A DNA stretch of 64,000 bases from the NCBI RefSeq assembly GCF_000758605.1, contig NZ_CP009282.1, forward strand, positions 3,968,001-4,032,000, written 5' to 3'. The notes under the pieces are model-generated. The model was not told where the DNA came from. It saw only the letters and a program-made list of their open reading frames with translations, and ran no database searches. The position numbers and the translations under genes were made by a program. The number at the start of each line of letters is the position of its first letter. Position 1 is the stretch's first letter. Origin of the DNA: Paenibacillus sp. FSL R5-0912 (lineage in GTDB: Bacteria; Bacillota; Bacilli; Paenibacillales; Paenibacillaceae). This document shows positions 27,476-37,524 of this stretch, one piece after another.

Positions 27476-28323
27476 ACCGACTGAAAAGTATGCCGCTGTA
27501 TTTGTTTCTGGCCCTGTGTGCGTTCATTACAGTGTTTCCGCTTCTGAATATTCTGGCGATGTCGCTGAGCAGCAGCCGGGCGATCATTTCGGGTGAAGTG
27601 GTATTGTGGCCGGTGGAAATTACCGTTCAGGCCTATAAACAGCTGTTTATCGACGGGCAGCTGCTCATCGCCCTCAAGAATACAGTGATCATCACAGCCG
27701 TAGGTACTATACTCCAGATGATTGCAACCACACTGGCCGCATATACGCTTTCGAAACGGAGATTGAAAGGACGGCAGATCTTTACGTTTATGGTCATGTT
27801 CAGCATGCTGTTCGGCACCGGGCTGATCCCGCTGTTCCTGCTGGTTAAGCAGCTGCACCTGATCAATACCTTCTGGGCGATCTGGCTTCCCGGGCTGGTA
27901 AGTGCTTACAATCTGTTTGTGATGAAATCATTTTTTGAAGGCCTGCCGGCCGAGCTGGAGGAATCAGCGACGATTGACGGCGCAACGGACCTGACGGTGT
28001 TCTTCAAGCTGACGCTGCCTTTATCCAAGCCCATCTTGGCTGCGATTTCGCTGTTCTATGCGGTTGCTCTGTGGAACACCTATTCCAATGCCTTGTATTT
28101 CATCAGCAAATCGCAGCTGCTGCCTGTAACAGTCAAGCTGTACCAGATGCTGCAGACGCCGATTGATTCCCTGCTTGCAGGCGGGGATTCCTCCCAATAC
28201 ATCCAGCCGGAGGGGCTGAAGGCCGCGGCGATCATCATCACTGTGCTGCCAATCCTCTGCGTTTATCCGTTTTTGCAAAAGCATTTTATCAAAGGGGTTC
28301 TGCTGGGCTCGGTGAAGGGCTGA
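27469..28323 (+). CDS. LplC/YtcP-type ABC transporter permease, second transporter
   Basis: 284 residues with six transmembrane helices. The EAA loop reads ESATIDGATDLTVFFKLTLP and the C-terminal KGVLLGSVKG resembles the permease at 10433. ATG 27469 overlaps the end of the preceding gene by 7 nt. No ATPase gene lies in the cluster, so a shared multitask ATPase is expected, as for the first transporter. Confidence 0.93.
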   Translation: MVNRLKSMPLYLFLALCAFITVFPLLNILAMSLSSSRAIISGEVVLWPVEITVQAYKQLFIDGQLLIALKNTVIITAVGTILQMIATTLAAYTLSKRRLKGRQIFTFMVMFSMLFGTGLIPLFLLVKQLHLINTFWAIWLPGLVSAYNLFVMKSFFEGLPAELEESATIDGATDLTVFFKLTLPLSKPILAAISLFYAVALWNTYSNALYFISKSQLLPVTVKLYQMLQTPIDSLLAGGDSSQYIQPEGLKAAAIIITVLPILCVYPFLQKHFIKGVLLGSVKG

Positions 28324-28353
28324 AGTGCAGAATTCCATTTCCGGAGGGAACAC

Positions 28354-30423
28354 ATGAAGGTGACTACAAACTATACACTCGGTTCATTTGCGTTTGATTT
28401 ACGGAAAAGTCTGGCCCCCCCGGAACATCTATGGGTGTGCAGCGGCTATAGTACAGTTGCGCCTTCCGCGCGAACGGTCTGCGGCGTTCAAGGCTGCTAT
28501 TCACCGCCTTTTGCCGCCAAGGATCTGGGCGTGAAACTTCATATAACAGCGGACGGACATCCTGTCCGGGATAACGGAGACTTAGGCAAAGGGGACTGTG
28601 GCGTACTGTATGCGAAGGGCGTCTGGCAGCCTGATCAGATCAAAAGGCAAGGGACCTATCATCATCTGATGGAAGGAGAGCTGTTATCACTTGCGGTGTC
28701 CAGTGAATTGACGCCTCTGACGGATACCCATGGCTTCCTCCTGACTCAGCGGATCAAGAACCGCAGTCGTAGAACGGTAACGGTTGCGGTTCTACCGGAG
28801 CTGGTGCCGGGAAGCCCGGCCATGGTTCCGCTGGACGATTGGGACTATGGAGCACCGCTGACCTCTGCCGGTCCTGCGCTGCAGCTTGAGGAAGGAATCT
28901 GGGAGAATGAACAGGTCCGTATTACCCTGCTTCGGGAAGGCGATCAGGAGCTGAGCCTTGGAGAAGGGAAGGAGGCCGTGTTCCGGCTGGCTGCGGTTCT
29001 GACTCCTGCCGGACAAGAGTTCCGTTGGGAAGAAGGGCAGACCCTGAAAGAGCTGGGGGGGCGGACAACCGCTGTCTGGGAGCACCGGCTTGAGGAGGCC
29101 TGCCGTGAATTGCCGGTGCTGCAATCGGATATTCCGGGTCTGGAAGACTATTACCGCCGCTCATTGATCAGCGGGATGGTCTGTCTGTGGGAGAATCCGG
29201 AATTCGCCATTCAGCCGTTTCCTGCCGTTTCCGGGCTGGAAGGTGCCGGAATCTGCTGTTATCCATGGGATGCGGGGGGATACGGTGCAAGAACGCTGGC
29301 GCTGATGCTGGGGAAGGACAAAGCGGCAGAGCTGGCTAGTCTGATGGCAGCCAGCGGCATTGAACGGCACTCCCGGTTTGCTCCCAGCGGACAAGGCGCC
29401 CATGTGCCCTATTCGTATAGCTTATGGTCCTTCCTGAACTTTGCCTGGTCGATCTTTGTACTGCACGGAGAAGGGGCAAAACTGTTCCCGACCATGCGGA
29501 CACTGGCCTTATATGACGATAGCCGGTTGCCGGAGTGGAATGAGCTGCTGGATTACGGCCTTCAACCGAACCTGCTGGAAATGCGGGGGGCAGGCTATGA
29601 ACATATTGTAGCCAGTCCGAATGCCGAGCGGGCCTGGAGCTATGACCGCTTGGCCGATCTGGCGCAGCATCTGGATCTGGCGGCGGATCAACCCGCACAG
29701 GAATGGCGGGACAAGGCGGAGCGTATCCGCCAGTCGATCCGCACCCATCTGTGGGATGAGGACAAAGCCTGGTTCAAGGCCATATATCCCGAAGGCCATG
29801 CGGAATCGATCTATTCGATTCAATATTATGACGCGCTGCGCTTCGGGGCCTGCACCGAGGAGATGAAGGAGGGAATGTTCGCACAGGTTAGGGATGGGGC
29901 ATTTCTCGGCAAATACGGCGTAAGCAGTATCTCGGCCGAAGATGAGCTGCATTATGAGCAGAATGATCCGGACTGGTCGGGAGGCGGGGCTTATACCGGG
30001 GATGGGCCGATGCTGGCGCTGACATTGTGGGAATCCGGACGCGATGAGCTGGCGTGGGATACATTGAGGCGTCACTTCTGGATGGGGCAGCATCTGCCGT
30101 ATTATCCGCAGGAGCATTACTGTGACCGCCCGGCTGTACCCGTGCATAAGCGGGCGAATGTGGTCGCAGGCTTGGCCGGTGCGGAAGCCATTCTGTTCGG
30201 CCTGGCCGGTCTTGATCCCCGCCTGGACGGCAGCTTATGGATTCATCCCCGCCCGCCCGCTGAAGGAAGGGTCTCTCTTTCCGGTTTCGCTTTCCGGGGG
30301 CATATCATTGATGTGCGGATGAGCCCGGAATGGTGCGAAATCATCTGTGATGAAGAGGTAATCTACAGCGGTGTGCCCAGCCTCCGTGAGGTTGTTCAGT
30401 CCACCGGGAGCCGGAGGAATTGA
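28354..30423 (+). CDS. Six-hairpin (alpha/alpha)6-barrel glycosidase, MGH1/GH63-like
   Basis: A 689-residue protein without a signal peptide. The N-terminal 250 residues look beta-rich. The C-terminal 420 residues have the aromatic- and acid-rich loops of six-hairpin glycosidases ([69 protein letters not shown]), resembling the MGH1/GH63/GH37 group. The exact family and bond cannot be assigned from the sequence alone. An ATG with upstream GGAGGG lies 30 nt after the permease stop, and the 3' end overlaps the oxidoreductase ORF region, so it is in the operon and acts on imported oligosaccharides in the cytoplasm. Confidence 0.72.
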   Translation: MKVTTNYTLGSFAFDLRKSLAPPEHLWVCSGYSTVAPSARTVCGVQGCYSPPFAAKDLGVKLHITADGHPVRDNGDLGKGDCGVLYAKGVWQPDQIKRQGTYHHLMEGELLSLAVSSELTPLTDTHGFLLTQRIKNRSRRTVTVAVLPELVPGSPAMVPLDDWDYGAPLTSAGPALQLEEGIWENEQVRITLLREGDQELSLGEGKEAVFRLAAVLTPAGQEFRWEEGQTLKELGGRTTAVWEHRLEEACRELPVLQSDIPGLEDYYRRSLISGMVCLWENPEFAIQPFPAVSGLEGAGICCYPWDAGGYGARTLALMLGKDKAAELASLMAASGIERHSRFAPSGQGAHVPYSYSLWSFLNFAWSIFVLHGEGAKLFPTMRTLALYDDSRLPEWNELLDYGLQPNLLEMRGAGYEHIVASPNAERAWSYDRLADLAQHLDLAADQPAQEWRDKAERIRQSIRTHLWDEDKAWFKAIYPEGHAESIYSIQYYDALRFGACTEEMKEGMFAQVRDGAFLGKYGVSSISAEDELHYEQNDPDWSGGGAYTGDGPMLALTLWESGRDELAWDTLRRHFWMGQHLPYYPQEHYCDRPAVPVHKRANVVAGLAGAEAILFGLAGLDPRLDGSLWIHPRPPAEGRVSLSGFAFRGHIIDVRMSPEWCEIICDEEVIYSGVPSLREVVQSTGSRRN

Positions 30424-30446
30424 AGAGAGAGAAAGGAGCGGACGCT

Positions 30447-31817
30447 ATGAAGGGAAACTGGAATTTCGAGCTTGTGGTGGTGGGAGCCGGAGTCGGCGGG
30501 ATCAGCGCAGCCCTGGCCGCTGCGAGGTTGTTCCGGCGGGTGCTGCTGATTGAGGCGGGGCCTGAAGTCGGAGGCACCGGCGTCTTCTCCAGCGTCTCGC
30601 TGATCTGCAATTTCCGCGACAGAATGGGACGCCCGGTTACAAGCGGCATTCACCGCGAGCTGTTCCCGGCGGCGTATACCCATTACAACGAACAGCGGGT
30701 GCCGACCTATGATGAGCAGTCTCTGAAGTCCACCTACCAGCAGCTCCTGGAAGCCGAGCCAACGCTAACTGTGTGGACCGGGTGCTCGGTGAAAGAGGTT
30801 GATGTGGAGAAGGGTCGGATTCAGCGACTTCACCTTCAGGGCAATCAGGCTGGAACGGTTGCCGCAGAGGTATTTCTGGATGCAACGGCGGACGGTAATC
30901 TGTCCGCAATGGCAGGGATGCAGTACGAAATCGGCCGTGAAGGTGACGGCAAGCTGCAATCAGCCACCGCCACCTTTCGTGTGAGCGGCTTCGATCCCAT
31001 GAAGCTGAAGAATCCGGATATCCAGACCTGGCCGGCGATCCATTCCCTGCGGCTTGAGCTGCTGCCGTATTATCAGGAGCTTAAGGACAAGGGGGAGACC
31101 GCTAATCCAAGGCAGAGCATCACCTGCTTTCCTTATCCGGACGGCAAGTCGCTGCTCTTCAACTCCACCTCTGTGCTGGGAGTGGACCCTACCTGTCGGG
31201 ATTCAGTAAGCCTGGGCATGGAGGAGGGTACCCGGCAAGCCAATGAACTGTTCGGGGCCATCTGCGGGCATCCGGCATTCCGGCAGGCCAAGCTGGATTA
31301 TATCGCGCCGCGACTCGGTGTCAGGGAAGGCCGGCGGATCACTGGTGAGTATGTCCTGACAGCCGAAGATTGCCTGAACAACCGGCATTTCGGGGATATG
31401 ATTGCAGCATGCGCCTACTCACTGGACATTCACAGCCCGGATGGAGGAGCGACCCGGCTGGAGCGCATTCCCGGGGACGGATATTACCATATTCCCTATC
31501 GTTCCCTGATCCCCGTGGGCTGCTCCAATCTCCTGCTTGCCTCCCGCTGCATCAGCGGAACCCATGAGGCGCACAGCTCTTACCGGATCATGGCGTCGGT
31601 CAGCGCCATCGGTGAAGCGGCGGGGGTTGCTGCCTCGCTGGCCGTGATTCAGGGGAAGGCGGATGTAAGGGAGGTGATGCCTGCACATATCCGTTATGTG
31701 CTGCAGCTGCGGGGGCAATTCACAGATGGTGAAGTGGAGCGGATTCCGCTTCCGGCCAGTCCGCATCAGGAACAGCCTGTATCATTGGAACCGAACTTCA
31801 AGTCAAGTCATGACTGA
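30447..31817 (+). CDS. FAD-dependent oxidoreductase (FAD_oxidored family)
   Basis: A 456-residue cytoplasmic flavoprotein. Near the N-terminus, VVVGAGVGGISAALAAARL is a dinucleotide-binding motif, followed by LLIEAGPEVGGTG and, later, EVFLDATADGNLSAMAG, as in the FAD_oxidored (PF12831-type) family often found in polysaccharide utilisation clusters. The C-terminal LLLASRCISGTHEAHSSYRI is the second FAD-contact segment. The start at 30447 follows AAAGGAG by 8 nt; the longer frame from 30420 overlaps the glycosidase. Its substrate is not established. It may oxidise a sugar released by the neighbouring glycosidase. Confidence 0.82.
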   Translation: MKGNWNFELVVVGAGVGGISAALAAARLFRRVLLIEAGPEVGGTGVFSSVSLICNFRDRMGRPVTSGIHRELFPAAYTHYNEQRVPTYDEQSLKSTYQQLLEAEPTLTVWTGCSVKEVDVEKGRIQRLHLQGNQAGTVAAEVFLDATADGNLSAMAGMQYEIGREGDGKLQSATATFRVSGFDPMKLKNPDIQTWPAIHSLRLELLPYYQELKDKGETANPRQSITCFPYPDGKSLLFNSTSVLGVDPTCRDSVSLGMEEGTRQANELFGAICGHPAFRQAKLDYIAPRLGVREGRRITGEYVLTAEDCLNNRHFGDMIAACAYSLDIHSPDGGATRLERIPGDGYYHIPYRSLIPVGCSNLLLASRCISGTHEAHSSYRIMASVSAIGEAAGVAASLAVIQGKADVREVMPAHIRYVLQLRGQFTDGEVERIPLPASPHQEQPVSLEPNFKSSHD

Positions 31818-31844
31818 CCATTCAGAAGGGAGGAACGGGCAACG

Positions 31845-34800
31845 ATGAGGAGAAGAGGCAAGCAAGCAGTGTGGGCGTTGATCATCCTGCTGGTATTCTC
31901 CATGGCGGCAGAGGGGTTCCCCTCTGCTGTCTACGGAGAACAATTGAGAGCGATTGCATCAACTGGGGGAATCATACCGCCGGATGCTTCGGGTACTCCC
32001 GCCAGCGTAACGGAGTCCGTCTATGAAGAACTGGGGTCCCCGGTCATTACAGACTGGGAAGACTTCCGTGGCAGCTTCGGTAAGCATACGCACGCTTTGG
32101 CTCTGGAAGCGGAGGACATCGTCATTGACGGTGCAGTGGACGAGTGGAGCCGCTACGCAGAGATCCGGCTGCCGGAGGCTGCCGGACAGGTACTGGTCGA
32201 AGGCTGGGGAGGGCCTGCGGATGTGTCTGCCAGCGTGTATCTCGCCTATGACCAGAGCTACTTCTACTGGGCGGCGAAGGTGAAGGATAATGTGCATGTT
32301 CCTGTCTCCGACAGCACCATGTGGAGAGGGGACAGTATCCAGTTCGCCTTCAGTCCCGGCGGCAGCTACGGGCCGGAATACGCCATCAATTATATGGACG
32401 GGCAAGCACATGTCTGGCAGTTCAGCGAAGGCGGAGCCCCAGCAGGAGAGGAAGTGATCACGGCTGCAGCCAGCCGGACCGGACAGGAGACCTCCTTTGA
32501 GGTACGGATGCCGTGGTCTGCCATCTCCACGGGTATACCGGAGAATGGGGAGCTTCCGTTCACACTGCTGTTCAACGACAATGACGGCGCGGGCCGCCGG
32601 GGCTGGCTGGAATGGACACCGGGCATCGGCAAAGCCAAAAGTCCGGCTGACCATGCAGTGGTTCATCTGGTCCCTTCCGCCGCCCCTTGGAGCTTCTGGG
32701 TGGAAGGTCCCCGGGAGATCAATGTGAATACGACTGTCTCTTATTCGGTGTATGCTGTGAACACGACCAGTGAACCGCATAACCTCCATCTGTCATCCAG
32801 CCTGCCGGGCGTTGAAGTGGATTTCACGCTGCCTGCCGGCTCGGCCGCCGGATGGAGCCTGCCGTTCACCACGGCGGACCCCGGAGAGCAGCTGCTTAAA
32901 TTCACGCTTGCGCAGCAAGGGAGTATTGCCGGCAAGAGGCAGGAGCTGAAGGTGACTGCGGTGCTCGATCCCGCAGAGATTGAGGCCATGCTGGACAGTG
33001 TGAATGCACAACTGCCCGGTCTGGAGCAGCTGCTGCTGCAATGTGAGGCACAAGGACTGTCCACAGATTATGAGCGCATTGATTATACCGTAATCAAGGA
33101 CTTCATTGGTTACGGCAAGGAGGATATCGTGCAGGGGCGGCTCGGCAGAGCGCAGTATGTGGCGGCTGAGCTGGAGACGCTGCTTACGGGCAGCATGCAG
33201 CAGCTGGAGGGGTATCTGGACGGCAGCCTGACCCCGCAGTCCGCTCCCCGCTATGTCTCCGGACGCCCGGAGATTTCCGGATATTCCTTCTTCGGTGACA
33301 CCATCGTGAGGAGTACGGGCGTCACCGAAGAACGGCCAATCTTCTTCACGGGCTACGGTCACTTCAACCAGGTGAAGCGGGACATTCCGAAGCTTCAGGA
33401 TCTCGGAGCTAACGTAATCCAGATTGAGCTGGGGCCAAGGGATGTCATTCTGGACAAACAAGATTTCGTAAACCGTTACACCGTCAACCGCTCCGGTGCG
33501 GTGTCCGCTACAGCAGCAATTACAGAAGGGATAAGCCATTCCGGCAATCATTCCCTGAAGATTGCCAATGCATCGCCGCGGCAGTCGAATGTATTCATCA
33601 ATGTCGCCCAGACCATAGCAGTAGAGCCGGAGACTACCTATGAATTCAAGGTATGGGTGAAGGGTGACAATGCCAGGAACGTCTGGTTCCCGGGCGGAAC
33701 GGGCTGGAAGCAGCGTCAGCCGTTGCCTGGCGGAACCTATGACTGGACAGAAGTAACATTCGAATATACCACAGCGAAGGGGGAGGTATCCTACCCGCTG
33801 GTTATTTTATCCGAGAATACAGGTACGGTCTGGGTGGATGACTTAAGCGTCGTCAAGGCTGGGAGCATGGTGAATCTGATTCAGAATCCCGGCTTTGAGG
33901 ATCTGGGCGGTTATTCCCCAGACAAGGAGTACGTTGTCTCCACCCGCAATATCCAATCGGAGCTGTTACCGGCGCTGCAGCGGGCTGAGGATTATGATGT
34001 TGCGGTCAATCTCCTGATATCCCCGCATTATTTTCCGGACTGGGTGCTCGCAAAGTGGCCGGAGCTGAAGGTGGAGAATAACGGCTCTATCAAATTCTCC
34101 CTGTTTGAGCCGATGGCCCAATCCATTATAGAGGATTATCTGCGAGCCTTGATTCCCGCCATCAAGGATTATGATTCGCTGCAGAGTCTTACGCTCACCA
34201 ACGAATCGGTCTATACGGCCAATAAGGATGCCTATGCGATGCCTGCCTGGCACGAGTATCTTGAAGGCATCTATAACGGCGATATCGGGCAGCTGAACGG
34301 CGTCTATCAAACGGCCTATAGCTCTTTTACCGGAGTACCTATGCCTGAGAATATTACAGCTTCTCCGGCGTCTTATGACTATGTGCTGTTCAACCAGGAT
34401 TACTTCGCCAGCTGGCATGAATGGATGGCCGGAATTATCCATGAGCTTGCTCCAGAGTTGCCTGTGCAGGCGAAAATCATGGGTGATCCCCGGGGTAGCC
34501 TGTCCTGGGGCGTGGATATCGAGCGCTTCTCGGAGTTCAGCCAGATCAACGGCAATGACAACTGGAATTATATCAACGAAGGCCCGAAGGGCTTCATGGA
34601 AGAACTCAGCTTCTATGATTTGCAGGCCTCCTTCAAAGAAGCCCCAGTCTTTAATTCGGAGCATCATCTGATCGCTGACGGGGACAAAATGTATACGCCG
34701 GAGCAGGCGAAGCATGTCCGTTCGGTACTGTGGCAGAGCGCGATTCACGGCCGGGGCGGCTCGGCCATCTGGGTATGGGAGCGGACTTACAATGAGACGG

Positions 34801-35570
34801 CCAGCACCGAGGGCAGTATACTGCACCGGCCGGATGTTATAGCGCAGGCAGGGCGGACCAATCTGGACCTGAACCGGCTGTCCGGACAGGTTACCGCCTT
34901 CCAGAATGAACAGCCGCAAGCAGCGATTCTGTATTCTACCGCCTCGGGTGTCTTTTCGGGAGAATACTCGGCAGTCTCGCTCCGCGCTTATGAAGCATTG
35001 TCTTACAGCGGCTATAAGGCCGGATATGTATCTGAAAAGCAGGTGGACAATGGCGGGCTGGACACGTATAAGCTGCTGATTGTGCCAAACGCTTCAAGAG
35101 TCAATCCGGAGACGCTGACCGGCATCAGGCAGTTTATGGAGCAGGGCGGACGGGTGCTGCTGATCGGTTCACACGCTTTGGAGCTAACACCGCACGGCGC
35201 ACCGCTCTCTGCCGCAGACAGAAGTTATGTATTCACCCACGCGGACAAGATATCGGCAACGGACTGGACCGCAGGCCAAATCAGAGATTTCTTGTTGCCG
35301 GTCCTGATGGCCGTAAATCCGGGGCAGCTGTTATTACTTGATCCGGCGGATAATGCTCCCGTATACAATGTGGAGTGGAGGACCGTTGAATACGGGGGAC
35401 AAACACTGGTGAATGTGGTTAACTATGGCCCGGAACCCGTCGAGGTGAAGGCGGTCCGCAGTGGAGTAACGGCAAACGGCTTCATGGATCTGATTACAGA
35501 TCAAAGCTCTGCGGGCCAGACTATAGAGCTTCAGCCGCTGACCCCCTATTTGTTCAGTCTGGGAATGTGA
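31845..35570 (+). CDS. Secreted multimodular clan GH-A glycosidase (GH42-like)
   Basis: 1241 residues. Signal peptide to about 30 (AVYG); a CBM9/DOMON-like module (about 82-275, with IDGAVDEWS and YFYWAAKVKDN); an Ig-like/NEW3-type segment (about 290-380); a helical linker; then a TIM barrel starting near 505 (IFFTGYGHFN). After strand GANVIQIELGP a CBM4/9-type beta-sandwich of about 150 residues (about 540-695) is inserted before the barrel resumes (LLPALQRAEDYDVAVNLLIS). The likely acid/base is Glu787 (LTNES) and the likely nucleophile is Glu939 (FNSEHH), as in clan A. A Rossmann-like trimerisation-type domain (about 1010-1140) and a small beta domain close the protein, as in GH42. Substrate unknown. 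Confidence 0.8.
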   Translation: MRRRGKQAVWALIILLVFSMAAEGFPSAVYGEQLRAIASTGGIIPPDASGTPASVTESVYEELGSPVITDWEDFRGSFGKHTHALALEAEDIVIDGAVDEWSRYAEIRLPEAAGQVLVEGWGGPADVSASVYLAYDQSYFYWAAKVKDNVHVPVSDSTMWRGDSIQFAFSPGGSYGPEYAINYMDGQAHVWQFSEGGAPAGEEVITAAASRTGQETSFEVRMPWSAISTGIPENGELPFTLLFNDNDGAGRRGWLEWTPGIGKAKSPADHAVVHLVPSAAPWSFWVEGPREINVNTTVSYSVYAVNTTSEPHNLHLSSSLPGVEVDFTLPAGSAAGWSLPFTTADPGEQLLKFTLAQQGSIAGKRQELKVTAVLDPAEIEAMLDSVNAQLPGLEQLLLQCEAQGLSTDYERIDYTVIKDFIGYGKEDIVQGRLGRAQYVAAELETLLTGSMQQLEGYLDGSLTPQSAPRYVSGRPEISGYSFFGDTIVRSTGVTEERPIFFTGYGHFNQVKRDIPKLQDLGANVIQIELGPRDVILDKQDFVNRYTVNRSGAVSATAAITEGISHSGNHSLKIANASPRQSNVFINVAQTIAVEPETTYEFKVWVKGDNARNVWFPGGTGWKQRQPLPGGTYDWTEVTFEYTTAKGEVSYPLVILSENTGTVWVDDLSVVKAGSMVNLIQNPGFEDLGGYSPDKEYVVSTRNIQSELLPALQRAEDYDVAVNLLISPHYFPDWVLAKWPELKVENNGSIKFSLFEPMAQSIIEDYLRALIPAIKDYDSLQSLTLTNESVYTANKDAYAMPAWHEYLEGIYNGDIGQLNGVYQTAYSSFTGVPMPENITASPASYDYVLFNQDYFASWHEWMAGIIHELAPELPVQAKIMGDPRGSLSWGVDIERFSEFSQINGNDNWNYINEGPKGFMEELSFYDLQASFKEAPVFNSEHHLIADGDKMYTPEQAKHVRSVLWQSAIHGRGGSAIWVWERTYNETASTEGSILHRPDVIAQAGRTNLDLNRLSGQVTAFQNEQPQAAILYSTASGVFSGEYSAVSLRAYEALSYSGYKAGYVSEKQVDNGGLDTYKLLIVPNASRVNPETLTGIRQFMEQGGRVLLIGSHALELTPHGAPLSAADRSYVFTHADKISATDWTAGQIRDFLLPVLMAVNPGQLLLLDPADNAPVYNVEWRTVEYGGQTLVNVVNYGPEPVEVKAVRSGVTANGFMDLITDQSSAGQTIELQPLTPYLFSLGM

Positions 35571-35622
35571 TATTCAAAAACTGAAATTCGATATAAAAGC
35601 TAACTTTAGGAGGCACACGTAA

Positions 35623-36909
35623 TTGGACAAGAAGCGTTATGTACAGGTAGGCATTGGCGGCAGGGCGCAATTTTTCTATGAAGCTATCGCGAAGGAGTAC
35701 AGGGATTCTGCGGAGCTTACCGCTTTTTGCGATGTGAATCAGACACGTATGGATTACGCCAACAAGCTGTTGTCGGAGACACATGGGTATCCGCAGGTGA
35801 ACACCTACCTGGCTGAACAGTTTGACACCATGATCAAGACAGAGAAACCGGATATTGTCATTGTCACCAGTGTCGACCGGACCCATCACAGATATATTAT
35901 CCGTGCGCTTGAGCTTGGGTGTGATGTGATCACAGAGAAGCCCATGACCGTTGATGTGGAGAAATGCAAGGAGATTTACGAAGCGGTGGAGCGTACCGGA
36001 CGCAAGGTCAGGGTCACCTTCAATTACCGCTATGCTCCGCATCATACGAAAGCCCGCGAGCTGATTGCCTCCGGGGTAATCGGGGAAGTGCATTCCATTC
36101 ATTTCGAATGGCTGCTGAATACTGAGCATGGGGCGGATTATTTCCGCCGCTGGCACCGGGACAAACGCAACAGCGGGGGACTGCTCGTTCACAAATCCAC
36201 TCATCATTTTGATCTGGTCAACTTCTGGATCGGTGCGGAGCCGGAAACGGTGTTTGCCTTCGGTGACCTGCGATTCTATGGCCGGGAGAATGCCGAGAAC
36301 CGCGGCGTAACTTCATTCTATCAGCGTGCCACCGGAAATCCGGCAGCCAAGGACGATCCCTTTGCCCTGCAGCTGGATGAGAATCCCGTTCTGAAGGAGA
36401 TGTACCTGGATGCGGAAGCAGAGGACGGCTATCAGCGGGATCAAAGCGTGTTCGGCGACGGAATCAGCATTGAGGACACCATGGGGGTAATGGTCCGGTA
36501 CAGCAATAAGGCGATTCTTACGTATTCATTGAACGCCTACATGCCTTGGGAGGGTTACCGGATAGCTTTTAACGGCTCCAAGGGCCGAATCGAAATGAGT
36601 ATCGTGGAAAAATCCTATGTCAATGCCGGGGGTGACCGCGCCTTGGAGGGAGCTGTGGAGGGCAAACATATTGTGGTGCATCCCATGTTTGGAGCGCCTT
36701 ATGAAGTCCATGTGGATGAAGGAACGGGAGGACACGGCGGCGGCGATCCTGTGCTGCTGAATGATCTGTTCGGAACCCCGGACGAGGATATTTACCACCG
36801 CGCGGCCAACCACCGGGACGGAGCCCGCTCCATCATGACCGGAATCGCCGCCAATCAGGCCATGCGAACCGGACTACCGGTGCTCATCAAGGATTTGATT
36901 ACCATCTAA
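35623..36909 (+). CDS. Gfo/Idh/MocA-family NAD(P)-dependent oxidoreductase
   Basis: 428 residues. Rossmann motif VGIGGRAQF near residue 8, the EKP lysine motif (VITEKPMT, about 105-112), and the HKSTHHFDLVNFW segment with the usual catalytic histidine region. The start is TTG 35623, 9 nt after AGGAGG (35608-35613). Members oxidise or reduce sugars and inositols, and some are glycosidases using transient oxidation (GH109) or make 3-keto sugars. It ends the second carbohydrate operon and is followed by a strong terminator. Together with the FAD oxidoreductase it suggests redox processing of the sugar. Confidence 0.88.
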   Translation: MDKKRYVQVGIGGRAQFFYEAIAKEYRDSAELTAFCDVNQTRMDYANKLLSETHGYPQVNTYLAEQFDTMIKTEKPDIVIVTSVDRTHHRYIIRALELGCDVITEKPMTVDVEKCKEIYEAVERTGRKVRVTFNYRYAPHHTKARELIASGVIGEVHSIHFEWLLNTEHGADYFRRWHRDKRNSGGLLVHKSTHHFDLVNFWIGAEPETVFAFGDLRFYGRENAENRGVTSFYQRATGNPAAKDDPFALQLDENPVLKEMYLDAEAEDGYQRDQSVFGDGISIEDTMGVMVRYSNKAILTYSLNAYMPWEGYRIAFNGSKGRIEMSIVEKSYVNAGGDRALEGAVEGKHIVVHPMFGAPYEVHVDEGTGGHGGGDPVLLNDLFGTPDEDIYHRAANHRDGARSIMTGIAANQAMRTGLPVLIKDLITI

Positions 36910-36935
36910 TTTGTTGAAGAAGTCTGCATGCTTAC

Positions 36936-36979
36936 AAGAGGCATCCCCATCAGTGAATGATGTATGGGGGATGCCTCTT
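36936..36979. terminator. Bidirectional intrinsic terminator
   Basis: A 13-bp perfect stem, AAGAGGCATCCCC (36936-36948) with GGGGATGCCTCTT (36967-36979), between the convergent Gfo/Idh/MocA and PadR genes. Confidence 0.8.
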
Positions 36980-36984
36980 CGTCT

Positions 36985-37524
36985 TTATACAGTAGGACCC
37001 TCTATTTCTGCTTTTAATTGTTTAAACCACTCTAAGTTAACAAAGTGATGGGAACGGGAATTTTCGTTCATGCGGCGGTAGTAATCGATTGTACCGGGAA
37101 GTTCTTGTGTGCCGGACAGGTATTCCTCAAGGCGGGAGATTCGGGCTGCAGTCAGGTCGATTTGCAATTGGATCAGTTCCAGCAATTTGCTTTTGTCGTA
37201 TTCATCAGCGAAGAGCAGCGCACCATAAAATTGCAGGTTGACATATTCTGATTTACTGCCGTACGTGACCATTAATTTTTCGAATTCAGTGATTCCTGAT
37301 CCGGTGATTTTAAAGTTCCGAGTTTCGCGCCCGCTGGTTGAAGGTTTCTGCTGAATCTGTTCAATCCAGCCTTTTTCTTCAAGCTGCTGCAGATTGTAAT
37401 AAAACGAGCCCTTTGTGAAGTTTACAATGTATTTGTAATGGCGCTTTTCCATTAAGGCCAGTAGTTCGTATCCGTGAGCACCGGGGTTTTGGATGAGCAA
37501 GCCAAGGATGAGTAAGGGAATCAA
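36985..37524 (-). CDS. PadR-family transcriptional regulator
   Basis: 179 residues. The N-terminal winged helix is clear (PLLILGLLIQNPGAHGYEL; KGSFYYNLQQLEEKGWIEQI), followed by a helical dimerisation domain of the longer (Vir-like) PadR type. It starts with TTG, overlapping the TGA of the esterase gene (TTGA), so the two are translationally coupled. Two TAGTC-N6-GACTA palindromes in the shared promoter are probable autoregulatory operators. The inducer is unknown. Confidence 0.88.
   Translation of the reverse strand: MIPLLILGLLIQNPGAHGYELLALMEKRHYKYIVNFTKGSFYYNLQQLEEKGWIEQIQQKPSTSGRETRNFKITGSGITEFEKLMVTYGSKSEYVNLQFYGALLFADEYDKSKLLELIQLQIDLTAARISRLEEYLSGTQELPGTIDYYRRMNENSRSHHFVNLEWFKQLKAEIEGPTV

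Noticed and set aside
33966..34919. A 317-residue minus-strand ORF opposite the GH42-like gene
   Set aside because: No family, no translation signal, and codon pattern explained by the plus-strand catalytic domain.
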